A DNA stretch of 64,000 nucleotides from Methanosarcina mazei S-6 (GCF_000970205.1 NZ_CP009512.1:1674001-1738000); one strand, 5' to 3'; positions 36,086 to 46,328 are shown, counted from the stretch's first letter. Notes: a model not told the origin generated them from the sequence alone. Numbers and translations are program-made.

Positions 36086-36138
36086 GAATGTATTCCAGAT
36101 GATGAATGTATTCCAGATAATGAAAGTATTCAGGAAAC
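36086..36138. repeat. 18-bp tandem repeat, about 3 copies
   Basis: GAATGTATTCCAGATGAT at 36086 is repeated at 36104 (one change) and degenerately at 36122. Confidence 0.8.
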
Positions 36139-36287
36139 AGGGTTAAAAAGAAAGAGATAAAATGGTTAGAAATTCAACAACATGTGACTCGTTTCTAACA
36201 TGTTTTTCCGATAAAGTGTTGTTTAATACTTTCACCCTGCTATATAACTTTATTAATAAAAAGTCTGCGTGTTGTTATGCGCGTTGA

Positions 36288-36309
36288 ATATCCGGGACAT
36301 CCCGGATAT
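36288..36309. promoter_or_regulatory. GC-rich 9-bp palindrome with a third half-site
   Basis: ATATCCGGG (36288-36296) and CCCGGATAT (36301-36309) are perfect inverted repeats around ACAT. The right arm overlaps another direct ATATCCGGG (36306-36314). It stands out in AT-rich DNA about 340 bases before uvrA and could be an operator or a hairpin. Confidence 0.7.
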
Positions 36310-36435
36310 CCGGGCAATTGATTACAGGAAATTCAATGCCTGCTGGTGAGAAAAACAGACATAATAAATTACATAAAAATGGCAAACAGGATCAATCACA
36401 GAATTAATCCATTAATCCATTCAGTTCTTTCAATT

Positions 36436-36515
36436 ATCATCCGGTTAAATTATTATCTGGGTAAATTATCATCCGGTTAAATCATCATCCGGTTAAACTA
36501 TCATCTGGTTAAATG
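36436..36515. repeat. 16-bp tandem repeat, 5 copies
   Basis: Units ATCATCCGGTTAAATT start at 36436, 36452, 36468, 36484 and 36500 with 1-3 changes each. The period is about 1.5 helical turns. The array ends 134 bases before uvrA. Confidence 0.92.
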
Positions 36516-36649
36516 TGCCATCCTGCACGGAACAGCTTTCTTTAAACACGTATCCGGTTTCAGATGTTTTGCCTGATTTCAGGAACTTAACCTAAACTTT
36601 TTAAACTCCAGCTTTATCCCAATTACGAAAAAAACCCGAGAGAAGGAAA

Positions 36650-39637
36650 ATGAAAAATATCATAATCAAAGGGGCACGGGAACACAACCTGAAAGACATT
36701 ACCGTGGAGCTTCCGCGGGACAGGTTAATTGTAATTACCGGCGTGTCAGGGTCAGGAAAATCAACCCTTGCCTTTGACACTATTTATGCCGAAGGTCAAC
36801 GGCGCTATGTTGAGTCGCTCTCTGCTTATGCGCGGCAGTTCCTCGGGCTTATGAACAAGCCGGATGTGGACAGCATTGAAGGGCTGTCTCCGGCAATTTC
36901 CATAGAACAGAAAACCACCTCTAAAAATCCCAGGAGTACGGTGGGGACTGTAACAGAAATTTATGACTACCTCAGGCTGCTTTTTGCAAGGGTCGGGACT
37001 CCCTACTGCCCTGTTCACGGCATAAAAATCGAGTCCCAGTCTCCGGAAAGGATTGCTGACAGCCTCAGCAGGGAATGTGAGGGAATGGTTACAATCCTCG
37101 CACCCATAGTCCGCCAGAAAAAAGGGACTTACCAGCAGCTTTTCAGGGACCTCAACAGCGAAGGGTTCACGAGGGTAAGGGTGAACGGGGAGATCCACAG
37201 GACAGATGACGAAATCTCCCTTGACAGGTACAAAAAACACGATATTGAAGCTGTGGTTGACCGGCTTGACCCTTCCGAAGACCGGTCAAGGCTTGTCGAA
37301 GCCTGTGAAAATGCACTTCAAAAAGCCGCCGGACTCCTGATTGCTGTGGATTCGGAAGGAAAAGACCATCTTTACTCTTCTAACATGGCATGTCCTGTCT
37401 GCGGGATGGCTTTTGAGGAACTCCAGCCCAGGATGTTTTCTTTCAACAGTCCTTTCGGGGCTTGCGAAGCCTGCAATGGGCTCGGGTTTAAGATGGAACT
37501 TGACCCTGACCTCATAATTCCGGATAAAAGCCTGTGCATTGCTGACGGAGCAGTTGCTGTTTACAGGAACTATCTTGACGGCTACCGGAGCCAGCATCTT
37601 GCTGCTGTTGCAAAACATTTTGGCTTTGATGTATTTACTCCTATCGAAGCTCTTTCCGAAAAGCAGTACAACGCCCTGATGTACGGCACGGATGAGCGCA
37701 TCCACTTTAACATGAACATGAAAAACGGGGATGTGCAGTGGTCACATAAAGGTACCTGGGAAGGGCTTCTTCCTCAGTCTGAAAGGCTCTACAACCAGAC
37801 TAAGTCCGAGTACAGGAGAAAAGAACTCGAGAAATTCATGCAGGTCCACCCCTGTCCAAAATGTGAGGGCAAGCGCCTGAAAGAAAAGGTTCTTGCAGTC
37901 AAAATCGCGGACAAGTCAATAGTGGATATTACAGACCTGTCCATTTCCCAGTCCGTCCGGTTTTTTGAAGACCTGAAACTCCCACAAAAAGAACAGGAAA
38001 TCGCAAAGCAGGTGCTTAAGGAAATTCGTTCCCGCCTGGGTTTCCTTGAACACGTAGGGCTCAGTTATCTCACCCTTTCCCGAAGTGCAGGCTCACTCTC
38101 AGGCGGAGAAGCCCAGAGGATCAGGCTGGCAACCCAGTTAGGCTCAAACCTTATGGGCGTGCTCTACGTTCTTGACGAGCCTTCTATAGGGCTGCACCAG
38201 AGAGATAATGAACGGCTTATTGAGACCCTTCAGACTCTTAGAGATCTCGGGAATACTCTCATTGTGGTGGAGCACGATGAAGATACTATCCGGGCTGCGG
38301 ATTATGTGCTTGATATTGGTCCCGGAGCGGGGATACATGGAGGGTATGTGGTAGCCGAAGGAACGCCTTCGGAAATTGAGAAAAATCCGGAATCTCTGAC
38401 AGGCAAATACCTGTCCGGAGAAAAGCAGATAAAGCCTCCTGCTATTCGCCGACAGAGCGATTCCTTTATCCGTCTGAAAGGCTGCAGGGAGAATAACCTG
38501 AAAGATGTGGATGCAAATATCCCCATAGGGCTCCTTACTGTGGTCACAGGGGTTTCAGGTTCAGGAAAATCCACCCTTATTTACGATACCCTTTACAAAG
38601 CCCTCACGAAAAAGATCAACAAATCAAGCGTAACTCCCGGGGAATATGACGAGCTTATCTTTGATTCCGAGATTGATAAGGTAATTGTTATCGACCAGAG
38701 CCCCATAGGCAGGACTCCACGCTCAAACCCTGCCACCTATACCAAGGTCTTTGATGCTGTCAGGCAGGCTTTTGCCGAAACTAAGGAAGCAAAAATCCGG
38801 GGATACAAAAACGGGCGTTTCTCTTTCAACGTAAAAGGAGGGCGCTGTGAAGCCTGCCAGGGAGAAGGGCTGATTAAAATCGAGATGAATTTCCTGCCTG
38901 ATGTTTACATCGAATGTGAAGAGTGCAAGGGAACGCGCTATAACAGGGAAACCCTTGAAGTAAAATACAGGGGCAAGTCAATTGCCGAAGTTCTGGACAT
39001 GACTGTGGAAGAAGCAGCAGAGCATTTTGAAAATGTGCCAGCGATTAACGGCAAGCTCAATACTCTCGTACGTGTAGGCCTTGGATATATCAAGCTCGGG
39101 CAGAGTTCCACAACCCTTTCCGGAGGGGAAGCCCAGAGGATCAAACTCACAAGGGAACTCTCCAAAAAGTGTACCGGAAAGACGATATACCTCCTTGACG
39201 AGCCCACGACAGGCCTGCATTTCCATGACGTTAAAAAGTTAATTTCAGTCCTTAACGGGCTTGTTGCAAAAGGAAACACCGTTGTTGTAATCGAACACAA
39301 CCTGGATGTTATCAAATCCGCAGACCATATAATCGACCTTGGTCCCGAAGGAGGACACGCAGGTGGGGAAATTATTGCAGCAGGTACACCTGAGGAGGTT
39401 GCCATGGTTCAGGAGAGCTATACAGGGAGATTCCTTGCTCCCAGAATTCTGGCAAACGCAAACCTTTATTTGGAACCGGGATCACAGCCTGTAGAGGCTG
39501 TTTTTGAAGAAGAGGAAGATTTCGGAACCGATTTCGAGGAATTAGAGGAAGAATCGGATGAAAACCTCGACGAAGAGCCAGAGGAATTTGACAGAACAGA
39601 CGATACATTTGAAGAAAAGATTCTTCAAAAAGTTTGA
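36650..39637 (+). CDS. uvrA: Excinuclease ABC subunit A
   Basis: UvrA is the damage-recognition ATPase of nucleotide excision repair and loads UvrB. This 995-residue protein has two ABC modules: Walker [10 protein letters not shown] at 31-39 and again near 635, and signature [13 protein letters not shown] and [13 protein letters not shown]. Walker B/ABC loops read [13 protein letters not shown] and [13 protein letters not shown]. Zinc fingers are CPVCGMAF...CEACNG and CEACQGEG...CEECKG. AGAAGGAAA precedes ATG 36650. The C-terminus carries an extra, very acidic tail of about 45 residues ([20 protein letters not shown] and on), beyond the usual UvrA end. First gene of uvrA-uvrC-uvrB. Archaeal uvr genes are considered acquired from bacteria. 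Confidence 0.97.
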   Translation: MKNIIIKGAREHNLKDITVELPRDRLIVITGVSGSGKSTLAFDTIYAEGQRRYVESLSAYARQFLGLMNKPDVDSIEGLSPAISIEQKTTSKNPRSTVGTVTEIYDYLRLLFARVGTPYCPVHGIKIESQSPERIADSLSRECEGMVTILAPIVRQKKGTYQQLFRDLNSEGFTRVRVNGEIHRTDDEISLDRYKKHDIEAVVDRLDPSEDRSRLVEACENALQKAAGLLIAVDSEGKDHLYSSNMACPVCGMAFEELQPRMFSFNSPFGACEACNGLGFKMELDPDLIIPDKSLCIADGAVAVYRNYLDGYRSQHLAAVAKHFGFDVFTPIEALSEKQYNALMYGTDERIHFNMNMKNGDVQWSHKGTWEGLLPQSERLYNQTKSEYRRKELEKFMQVHPCPKCEGKRLKEKVLAVKIADKSIVDITDLSISQSVRFFEDLKLPQKEQEIAKQVLKEIRSRLGFLEHVGLSYLTLSRSAGSLSGGEAQRIRLATQLGSNLMGVLYVLDEPSIGLHQRDNERLIETLQTLRDLGNTLIVVEHDEDTIRAADYVLDIGPGAGIHGGYVVAEGTPSEIEKNPESLTGKYLSGEKQIKPPAIRRQSDSFIRLKGCRENNLKDVDANIPIGLLTVVTGVSGSGKSTLIYDTLYKALTKKINKSSVTPGEYDELIFDSEIDKVIVIDQSPIGRTPRSNPATYTKVFDAVRQAFAETKEAKIRGYKNGRFSFNVKGGRCEACQGEGLIKIEMNFLPDVYIECEECKGTRYNRETLEVKYRGKSIAEVLDMTVEEAAEHFENVPAINGKLNTLVRVGLGYIKLGQSSTTLSGGEAQRIKLTRELSKKCTGKTIYLLDEPTTGLHFHDVKKLISVLNGLVAKGNTVVVIEHNLDVIKSADHIIDLGPEGGHAGGEIIAAGTPEEVAMVQESYTGRFLAPRILANANLYLEPGSQPVEAVFEEEEDFGTDFEELEEESDENLDEEPEEFDRTDDTFEEKILQKV

Positions 39638-39656
39638 GAGGCAGTACTCTGGAAAA

Positions 39657-39784
39657 TTTTCCTGAAAAATAATATTTTTCCTGAAAAATAGTATTCTTCT
39701 TGAAAATAGTATTTTTCTTGGAAATAGTATTTTTCTCGAAAATAATATTCTTCTTGAAAATAGTATTCTCCAGATGAATAATAC
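39657..39784. repeat. 18-19-bp imperfect tandem repeat, 7 units, between uvrA and uvrC
   Basis: Units start at about 39657, 39676, 39695, 39713, 39731, 39749 and 39767 with consensus TTTTCTTGAAAATAGTAT. They fill nearly the whole uvrA-uvrC gap. Confidence 0.88.
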
Positions 39785-39846
39785 CCTGATAAAAAATAGA
39801 ATCCGATGAAATCTGAAACAAGATTTTAATGGGACGTGGTTCAAAA

Positions 39847-41400
39847 ATGATCGACCTGGAAGCTCTTCCGCATCTGCCTGGCTGTTATCTCTTCAAGGAT
39901 GAGGAAGGGATTGTACTTTATGTTGGGAAAGCAAAGGACCTCAAAAAAAGGGTGAGCAGCTATTTCCAGAAAAGGGACCACGACCCTAAAACTGCAAGCC
40001 TTATGCAGTTTGCCAGAGGCCTTGATTTTATTGTTACGAATACCGAGGTAGAAGCCTTTCTCCTCGAAAATACCCTGATCAAGAAGCACTGGCCCAGATA
40101 CAATATAATGCTCAAGGACTCAAAACGGTACGCCTGCATCCACCTCACGGGAGAAAAATTTCCCAGGATCAGGATTGCGCGTAAGAATACCGGAGAGGGA
40201 GAGTTCTTCGGACCGTTTGTCTCTGCCAGAGAACGGGACTATATTTTTGAGGTTGTAAGAAAAACATTCCAGCTCAGGACCTGCAGGAAAATGCCTTCAC
40301 GTGCCTGCCTGCGCTACCACATAGGAGCGTGCAGCGGTCCCTGCATTAGCAGTGTTTCCGTTGAGGAATACGGAGAGAAAGTAAAAAAAGCCATTTCTGT
40401 CCTTAAAGGCAATATCAGGGAACTCATAGAGTCCATGGAAACAGAGATGAAAGAAATGGCTGCAAAACAGATGTTTGAGCAGGCAATGGAACTCAGGGAC
40501 GAGATTGCAGCCCTTGAATACCTCCAGGAAAAACAGAATATGGAGAGGCAGAAAAAGTATGATGAGGACATCCTGAATTACATCGTCAGGGACAATAACG
40601 TTTACCTCATGCTTTTTAAGGTTTACAAAGGTACCCTGGAAGACAAGCAGGACTTTGTCTTTGCTTTTGGGGAGGATTTTCTGGAAGAGTTTCTCGTACA
40701 GTATTATTCCGAGAACGACCCTCCTGAAGAACTGATAGTTCCGGAACCGCTTGATGAGTCTCTTGTAGAGTTCCTGGCACATGTGAAGGGAAAGAAAGTG
40801 AAAGTAGCGGTCCCGAAACAGGGAGATAAAAAAGAGCTTCTTGACCTTGTCCTTAAAAATGTTGAGATTGGATTCTTCGGGGACAGGAAAAAGCTTGAAG
40901 CCCTGCAGAGTAAACTTTCCTTACCAAAGATCCCGAATGTTATTGAATGCTTTGATATTTCCCACCTTTCAGGCACGGCTACAGTCGGTTCAATGGTGCA
41001 GTTCAGGGGAGGCAGGCCTGATAAGCATAATTACCGCCGCTTCAAAATAGAAAGCGTGGAAGGGATTGACGACTTCGCTTCCATTGCCGAAGTTGTGCGG
41101 AGGCGTTATTCCCGACTGCTTGAGGACAAACATGAAATGCCTGACCTGATAATTATTGATGGGGGAAAAGGGCAGCTTTCTTCAGCTTTCCAGGAACTAC
41201 GGAAGCTCAGGGTAAAGGTTCCCATTATCTCAATAGCCAAACGCGAAGAAGAGATTTATGTCCCGGGACTCAAGTCTCCTCTTCCTATCAAAAAAGATGA
41301 GAAAGCATCTCTTTTTGTCCAGGAAATCAGGGACGAAGCTCACAGGTTCGCTATTAACTATAACCGCCTGTTAAGACAGAAAGCATTGATACAGAAATGA
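39847..41400 (+). CDS. uvrC: Excinuclease ABC subunit C (short form)
   Basis: UvrC makes the 3' and 5' incisions around damage. Residues 10-90 are the GIY-YIG nuclease (PGCYLFKDEEGIVLYVGKAK). A cysteine cluster CRKMPSRACLRYHIGACSGPC lies near 145-165, and a UVR motif (MFEQAMELRDEIAALEYLQ) near 208. The RNase-H-like nuclease is FDISHLSGTATVGSMVQF, IIDGGKGQLSSA and RDEAHRFAINYNR. The protein stops about residue 517, without the helix-hairpin-helix pair seen at the end of bacterial UvrC. ATG 39847 is preferred over 39829 because family members start MIDLE. Confidence 0.95.
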   Translation: MIDLEALPHLPGCYLFKDEEGIVLYVGKAKDLKKRVSSYFQKRDHDPKTASLMQFARGLDFIVTNTEVEAFLLENTLIKKHWPRYNIMLKDSKRYACIHLTGEKFPRIRIARKNTGEGEFFGPFVSARERDYIFEVVRKTFQLRTCRKMPSRACLRYHIGACSGPCISSVSVEEYGEKVKKAISVLKGNIRELIESMETEMKEMAAKQMFEQAMELRDEIAALEYLQEKQNMERQKKYDEDILNYIVRDNNVYLMLFKVYKGTLEDKQDFVFAFGEDFLEEFLVQYYSENDPPEELIVPEPLDESLVEFLAHVKGKKVKVAVPKQGDKKELLDLVLKNVEIGFFGDRKKLEALQSKLSLPKIPNVIECFDISHLSGTATVGSMVQFRGGRPDKHNYRRFKIESVEGIDDFASIAEVVRRRYSRLLEDKHEMPDLIIIDGGKGQLSSAFQELRKLRVKVPIISIAKREEEIYVPGLKSPLPIKKDEKASLFVQEIRDEAHRFAINYNRLLRQKALIQK

Positions 41401-41482
41401 GTCATTGGTACAGTAATCAATACTGTAATCGACTCCGCAAATATATTAATCAATTCCATATGCTTAAGAAGGTCATAATTCT

Positions 41483-43495
41483 ATGAAAGTTTCCAGCCAG
41501 ACAACCGGGGAGTTAGCTGAAAATAAGTTTGAAACAATATACGATGAACGGTACTGGGAAAGCCCTCCTTTTAAACTTGTTTCCGATTTTGAACCCAAAG
41601 GTTCCCAGCCTGAAGCAATAGAAAAACTTGTGGACGGACTGAAGAAAGGAGAGCCGTTCCAGACCCTTCTCGGGGTGACAGGGTCAGGTAAGACCTATAC
41701 AGTTGCAAATGTTATAAACCAGATCCGAAAACCTACTCTCGTTATTGCCCACAATAAAACCCTTGCTGCTCAGTTATATAATGAGTTCAGGGAATTCTTC
41801 CCTGAAAACCGCGTTGAATATTTTGTCTCATATTACGATTATTACCAGCCAGAGTCCTATCTCCCAGCAAAAGACCAGTATATTGAAAAAGATGCAATGA
41901 TAAACCCGAAAATCGAACAGATGCGCCTTGCAGCCACAGCTTCCCTGATGTCAAGGCAGGACGTGATTGTGGTGGCATCCGTGTCCTGCATCTACGGTCT
42001 GGGAAATCCTGAAAACTTCCAGAAGATGGGTTTTGAACTTAAAGTTGGGGATAAGGTTCACAGAAAGGAAATCCTTGAGAAACTGATCGACATCCAGTTT
42101 GAGAGAAACGACCTTGAACTCATGCCAGGGCGCTTCAGAGTAAAAGGAGATACAATTGATATCATTCCCGGTTACTTTGATGACATAATCAGGATAGAAC
42201 TTTTCGGGGACGAGGTGGACCGGATTTCCGAAGTGGACAAGCAAACCGGGCAGAGAAAAGAGGATATGGACTATTTCTTCGTCTATCCTGCCAGGCACTA
42301 TGTTATCCCTGAAGAGGAACAGAAAAGCGCAATCCAGTTTATTCTTGAAGAACTTGAAGAACGTCTTCCCGAACTCGGGTTGCTTGAGTCCCACAGGTTA
42401 AAGCAGCGCACGCTCTATGATATGGAAATGATCCAGGAAACCGGCAGCTGCAAGGGGATAGAAAACTATTCAAGGCATTTTGACCATAGACAGCCTGGAG
42501 AGAAGCCTTTCTGCCTGCTTGACTATTTCCCGGATGACTTCCTTCTGGTTATTGATGAGAGCCACCAGACGATTCCGCAGCTGCACGGGATGTATAATGG
42601 GGACAGGTCAAGGAAAAAGAGCCTTGTAGATTACGGTTTCAGGCTTCCAAGTGCTTTTGACAACAGGCCCCTTAAGTTTGAAGAATTTGAAAAATACATG
42701 AAAAATGTGATCTTTGTCTCGGCAACACCTGCAGACTACGAGCGTGAACATTCTTCCCGGGTCGTGGAACAGATCATCCGCCCGACAGGCCTTGTTGACC
42801 CTGAGGTTGAAGTGCGTCCCCTTGAAGGCCAGGTCAGGGACGTTATGCAGGAGATCAGGAAAATAGTGGAGAGGGGAGATCGCGCCCTTGTGACCACGCT
42901 TACCAAAAAGCTAGCAGAAGAACTAACTGAATTCCTGGCGAAAAATGAGATCAAGGCACGCTACCTGCACTCGGATATAAAGACCATTGAAAGGACGGAA
43001 ATTATCCGCGAACTGCGCCTCGGCAAGTTTGATGTACTTGTCGGTATCAACCTGCTCAGGGAAGGGCTTGATATTCCTGAAGTCGGCTTCATTGGAATCC
43101 TTGATGCAGACAAAGAAGGTTTCCTCAGGAACTCAAAGAGCCTTATCCAGATTATAGGCAGAGCAGCACGGAACTCCAGCTCAAGGGTCGTCCTCTATGC
43201 CGACAACATGACCGATTCCATCAAATCAGCAGTTCAGGAAACCGAGCGCCGCCGTTCAATGCAAATAGCTTACAACGAAGAACACGGCATTGTCCCTACA
43301 ACCATCAGAAAACCAATTCGAGAAAAAGTTGTGGATATCACGGATACAAAACATATTCCGAAAACCGATATTCCAAACGTGATTATCGAACTGGATGCAG
43401 AGATGAGGGAAGCTGCTGACAGGCTGGACTTCGAGCGTGCAATCCAGGTCAGGGAACTTATAAAGAAGCTGGAAAAAGAGATAAAAGCAGTGTGA
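41483..43495 (+). CDS. uvrB: Excinuclease ABC subunit B
   Basis: UvrB is the helicase-like subunit that verifies damage and docks UvrC. The 670 residues hold Walker A GVTGSGKT (64-71), the beta-hairpin YYDYYQPESYLPA that inserts between DNA strands, and motif II VIDESHQTIPQ. They also hold motifs V/VI (LVGINLLREGLDIPEV, QIIGRAARN) and a C-terminal UVR domain (AADRLDFERAIQVRELI) that contacts UvrC. AAGGT precedes ATG 41483. The gene lies 82 bases after uvrC in the same orientation, so uvrA, uvrC and uvrB probably form one transcription unit or a tightly linked set. Confidence 0.97.
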   Translation: MKVSSQTTGELAENKFETIYDERYWESPPFKLVSDFEPKGSQPEAIEKLVDGLKKGEPFQTLLGVTGSGKTYTVANVINQIRKPTLVIAHNKTLAAQLYNEFREFFPENRVEYFVSYYDYYQPESYLPAKDQYIEKDAMINPKIEQMRLAATASLMSRQDVIVVASVSCIYGLGNPENFQKMGFELKVGDKVHRKEILEKLIDIQFERNDLELMPGRFRVKGDTIDIIPGYFDDIIRIELFGDEVDRISEVDKQTGQRKEDMDYFFVYPARHYVIPEEEQKSAIQFILEELEERLPELGLLESHRLKQRTLYDMEMIQETGSCKGIENYSRHFDHRQPGEKPFCLLDYFPDDFLLVIDESHQTIPQLHGMYNGDRSRKKSLVDYGFRLPSAFDNRPLKFEEFEKYMKNVIFVSATPADYEREHSSRVVEQIIRPTGLVDPEVEVRPLEGQVRDVMQEIRKIVERGDRALVTTLTKKLAEELTEFLAKNEIKARYLHSDIKTIERTEIIRELRLGKFDVLVGINLLREGLDIPEVGFIGILDADKEGFLRNSKSLIQIIGRAARNSSSRVVLYADNMTDSIKSAVQETERRRSMQIAYNEEHGIVPTTIRKPIREKVVDITDTKHIPKTDIPNVIIELDAEMREAADRLDFERAIQVRELIKKLEKEIKAV

Positions 43496-43609
43496 AAAGA
43501 TTGTTTGAGAGATGGCTGAACATCTGGGAAGTCAGCTATCTCATCTTTTCACTGGAAAACAAATTCTTTTTGTCATATAACCATATGGCACAAGTTCATG
43601 GGATCGGGC

Positions 43610-44197
43610 TTAAGACCCCTTTCCTCCGAGAAACATCTCAGAATAGTCTGCTGACTTGCCGGTGCTTCCTGGGCAGGTAAAAGTAAGTCCTTTTGGTCCC
43701 AGGATGCAGGACAGTGGTTTTGCTTTTTCGAAATCCATCTTGCCTTCTTCGTCAAAAAAGTCATCGTCAACTTCCAGGTTTACGACTTTTCCTATGATGA
43801 GGGAGAACTTTTCTCTCAGGATCTCCTCTACAAGGATACATTCCGCCCAGGCAATGCACCCTTCAACACCGGGAACCTTAACTTTTTCAGAAGGACGGGT
43901 CTTCAGCCCGGCCATTTCAAACTCGTCAACCTCCGGCGGATAATTCCGGGAGCAGACCATAACAGCTTCTTCCATTCCTGCACGAGGTATATTTATAACA
44001 AATTCTCCTGTTTCACGGATGTTCATGAGAGTATCTCGCTTTATCCATGAAGCAAGTATTACTTCCTCGAGGGGGCGGAGGATTGGAGTTATATTGGACC
44101 ACGGAGCTACATTCCGGACCCCATTCTTCGAGATAGTGGAAATAAGGGCAACAGGAAGGGGAAATATCTGTTCTCTTTTACCTGGCTTTAATTTCAT
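43610..44197 (-). CDS. Flavin reductase-like FMN-binding split-barrel protein
   Basis: The 195-residue protein matches the flavoredoxin/flavin reductase-like domain: FPLPVALISTISKNGVRNVAPWSNITP, IRETGEFVINIPR and GCIAWAECILVEEI. Such proteins bind FMN noncovalently and serve as electron carriers or NAD(P)H:flavin reductases in anaerobes. AAGGTGAG precedes ATG 44197, a strong SD. It converges on uvrB with about 115 bases between the stop codons. Partner is unknown. Confidence 0.88.
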   Translation of the reverse strand: MKLKPGKREQIFPLPVALISTISKNGVRNVAPWSNITPILRPLEEVILASWIKRDTLMNIRETGEFVINIPRAGMEEAVMVCSRNYPPEVDEFEMAGLKTRPSEKVKVPGVEGCIAWAECILVEEILREKFSLIIGKVVNLEVDDDFFDEEGKMDFEKAKPLSCILGPKGLTFTCPGSTGKSADYSEMFLGGKGS

Positions 44198-45324
44198 TTT
44201 CTCACCTTACTAATTTAATTAACTCTTATAAGTTATCATATATTTAATACCATGTGTTATAAAAATTAAATATTTTACTACTAAAGACAACGTCAGTAAA
44301 AATAAATGTTTACTGTACCTGGTGGGTTATAAAATCAGAATATACAGTAAGGTCAGAATATACAGTAAGGTCAGAATATACAGAATCAATATTCTTCGAT
44401 TTCACAAACAGAATAAATGCACATAAAAAACGTTAATAAGATATTAACAGTAAACTCGGTACAGTGTTTATATCTGCTTGTCTCTTTCACACCGGTTAGC
44501 ATGTTACCGGGTCAGCTACTCATAAATGCCACATTCCTATCTCGATACGGGTTACATAACCAGCATAGCATATGCAACAGGTATACTGCAAATGTGTTAG
44601 ATAGAATTCCGACGCCGAAACTGTAACATTAATAAGATTCCACTGCATTCAGGTTCCAATATTCCCCTCAATAACTCTACCGGTTGCATAAATTATAGAT
44701 TGATTTTCATTGTTAACAGCAGAAAAAAATACTGCACGAATGACTTTGTAGGAATAAATTTATTTTATTTAAATCTTTCTTTTATTTTCGTATTTTCGTG
44801 AGTTCAATATTTGATTATCACTTTTCATAGTCAGAATTGCCGGAGTCTTCATCTTCAAATCCTTTCTCATCTCTTTCTGAATATCCAGTTACTTCTATTC
44901 TTCTTGCATCTTATCTTTCCTATTCTGCGTTCATGAACTTCTTTTCTATTGAGGCTCACCTGCCTGTTTCCTATGATTTTTTTGCATTATATTTTGCTTA
45001 GAAAAACAGGCTATGAGTATTAAATTAGAGAAAGTAAAAAGATTAACCTCAGACTGATCCTGGAAATATAAGCAACTGATCAAAATTCAGTATCAAAAGC
45101 CATCCTCGGTCATCCCTTATTTTTTTAAAATATTGTCTATATTATTTTACAGAACTTTAATATCAATAATTTTCATAATTTAATCACATATTAAACGGCT
45201 ATAGATGTTGATTATTACATTTTTTGTACCTATACTGTTTGAAATATATTAAACTAAATAAGTTTATCTCTTTATAGATTAATAAAATCACATTCATTTT
45301 ATTCTCTAAAGGAGGTTTTGACTG
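44198..45324. other. Long intergenic region without a supported gene
   Basis: About 1.1 kb. A three-copy 18-bp repeat lies at 44336-44387. A + frame at 44417-44626 (LVSFTPVSMLPGQLLINATF) has no SD and no family and is not called. The promoter of the PEF-CTERM gene must lie near 45230-45300, where AT-rich TATA-like runs occur. Confidence 0.5.
44336..44387. repeat. 18-bp tandem repeat, about 3 copies
   Basis: CAGAATATACAGTAAGGT at 44336 and 44354 is exact. A third copy at 44372 is partial. Confidence 0.9.
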
Positions 45325-45957
45325 GTGAGGTTAAAAATCATAAATGGAACGTTGATATTGCTATGTCTCATTTTGTTGACAGGTACAGCTTTAGCTGCTG
45401 ATTATTCTGCTGTGCTTGATACGTGTAATGAAGCTGGCGGTGAAAATATACAATATGTTACTGCAAGTATTTCAGGCGATGTGGCAACTTTTACCACGAA
45501 GGGAATAGGTACTTATCCGACTGGTTGGTTTGATGTGGCAGGCCTTCCTGAAGGCGTAACAGTGGTTTCAGTGCAAGATAAAGATGGCAATACTCTAATC
45601 CGCGGCGACGATTATACAGTAAGTACAAGTGCTAATATTGATGGTTTTCGATATCCAGGTACTCATACTAAAATAGTCTTTTCTACAGCTGACTTTACTA
45701 GTAGCACTTCGAGTCCAGAAGAGAAGGCTAGACTTTCTCAAGTCAAAGTTAAATTTTCTGGGACATTTACGTATCCTGAAGCGCTAGCTTTTGGTGCTCA
45801 TGTTGCTTGGGGAATAGCAATAAATGGTCTGGACAGTGCTAAATACATGGGTTATGGTGGTACTACTACACAAGTTCCTGAATTCCCCACAATGGCCCTT
45901 CCTGTTGCAGCAATACTGGGTCTAATGTTTATTTTCGGGCGCAAAAAACAAGAATAA
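45325..45957 (+). CDS. PEF-CTERM surface protein
   Basis: The 210-residue protein has a signal peptide (LKIINGTLILLCLILLTGTALAA), a beta-rich ectodomain (VTASISGDVATFTTKGIG, GWFDVAGLPEGVTVVSVQD) and a C-terminal sorting signal. The sorting signal consists of VPEFPT, a hydrophobic helix ALPVAAILGLMFIFG and a basic RKKQE end. PEF-CTERM proteins are processed by archaeosortase C and attached to the membrane or S-layer. The enzyme is not in this window. GTG 45325 follows a perfect GGAGGT with 8-base spacing, so expression is probably high. Function of the ectodomain is unknown. Confidence 0.9.
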   Translation: MRLKIINGTLILLCLILLTGTALAADYSAVLDTCNEAGGENIQYVTASISGDVATFTTKGIGTYPTGWFDVAGLPEGVTVVSVQDKDGNTLIRGDDYTVSTSANIDGFRYPGTHTKIVFSTADFTSSTSSPEEKARLSQVKVKFSGTFTYPEALAFGAHVAWGIAINGLDSAKYMGYGGTTTQVPEFPTMALPVAAILGLMFIFGRKKQE

Positions 45958-46000
45958 AAGAGTAATTTTTAGGGCGCGAATTCCTTTTAGAATTAAAATT

Positions 46001-46045
46001 TTTCTTTTTTTCCTTCTTTTTTTCCTTCTTTTTTTCTCTTTTTTG
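46001..46045 (+). terminator. T-rich archaeal terminator of the PEF-CTERM gene
   Basis: Six or more T-runs of 5-8 bases occur within 45 bases, starting about 45 bases after the stop codon. Oligo-T tracts on the non-template strand are the established archaeal termination signal. Confidence 0.75.
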
Positions 46046-46113
46046 GAATTCCCCTCTCCTGGGTTTTATTCTTCGCAGAAGATTACTCAGATTATATATC
46101 AAGCAAAAAATTA

Positions 46114-46245
46114 GGCTCTGTAGAAAACCTATGAAATAACAAATCTACATTAGTTTGAACTGGGTCTTGTGATCTATATTTTCAGTAGTTAGCCTTAGCC
46201 CTTCTTAGCCCTTAACACTGATTCAGATAGGTTTTCTACAGAGCC
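46114..46245. mobile_element. 132-bp MITE with 19-bp perfect inverted repeats and 8-bp TSD
   Basis: The ends are exact inverted complements: GGCTCTGTAGAAAACCTAT (46114-46132) and ATAGGTTTTCTACAGAGCC (46227-46245). The 8-bp sequence AAAAATTA directly flanks both (46106-46113 and 46246-46253). The 94-bp interior has no coding capacity. This is the structure of a non-autonomous element moved by a transposase encoded elsewhere. The GGCTCTGT tip and 8-bp duplication recall IS6-type elements, but the parent family is not certain. Confidence 0.9.
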
Positions 46246-46328
46246 AAAAATTAAAAGATTTAAATCTAAGTAAGAAAACTGAGTATGAAATAACTTTTTT
46301 TCCTGAAATATCTTCCTGAAAGCTCATT

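Larger units (their letters stand above)
35546..36649. other. Long intergenic region upstream of uvrA
   Basis: About 1.1 kb hold no gene. It contains an 18-bp repeat (36086-36138), a strong palindrome (36288-36309) and a five-copy 16-bp array (36436-36515). A TATA-like TTTTTAAA lies near 36597. The density of structure suggests control elements for the uvr genes (inference). Confidence 0.6.

Noticed and set aside
44417-44626. 69-residue hydrophobic + frame in the long spacer
   Set aside because: No SD, no recognisable family, and composition like the surrounding spacer.
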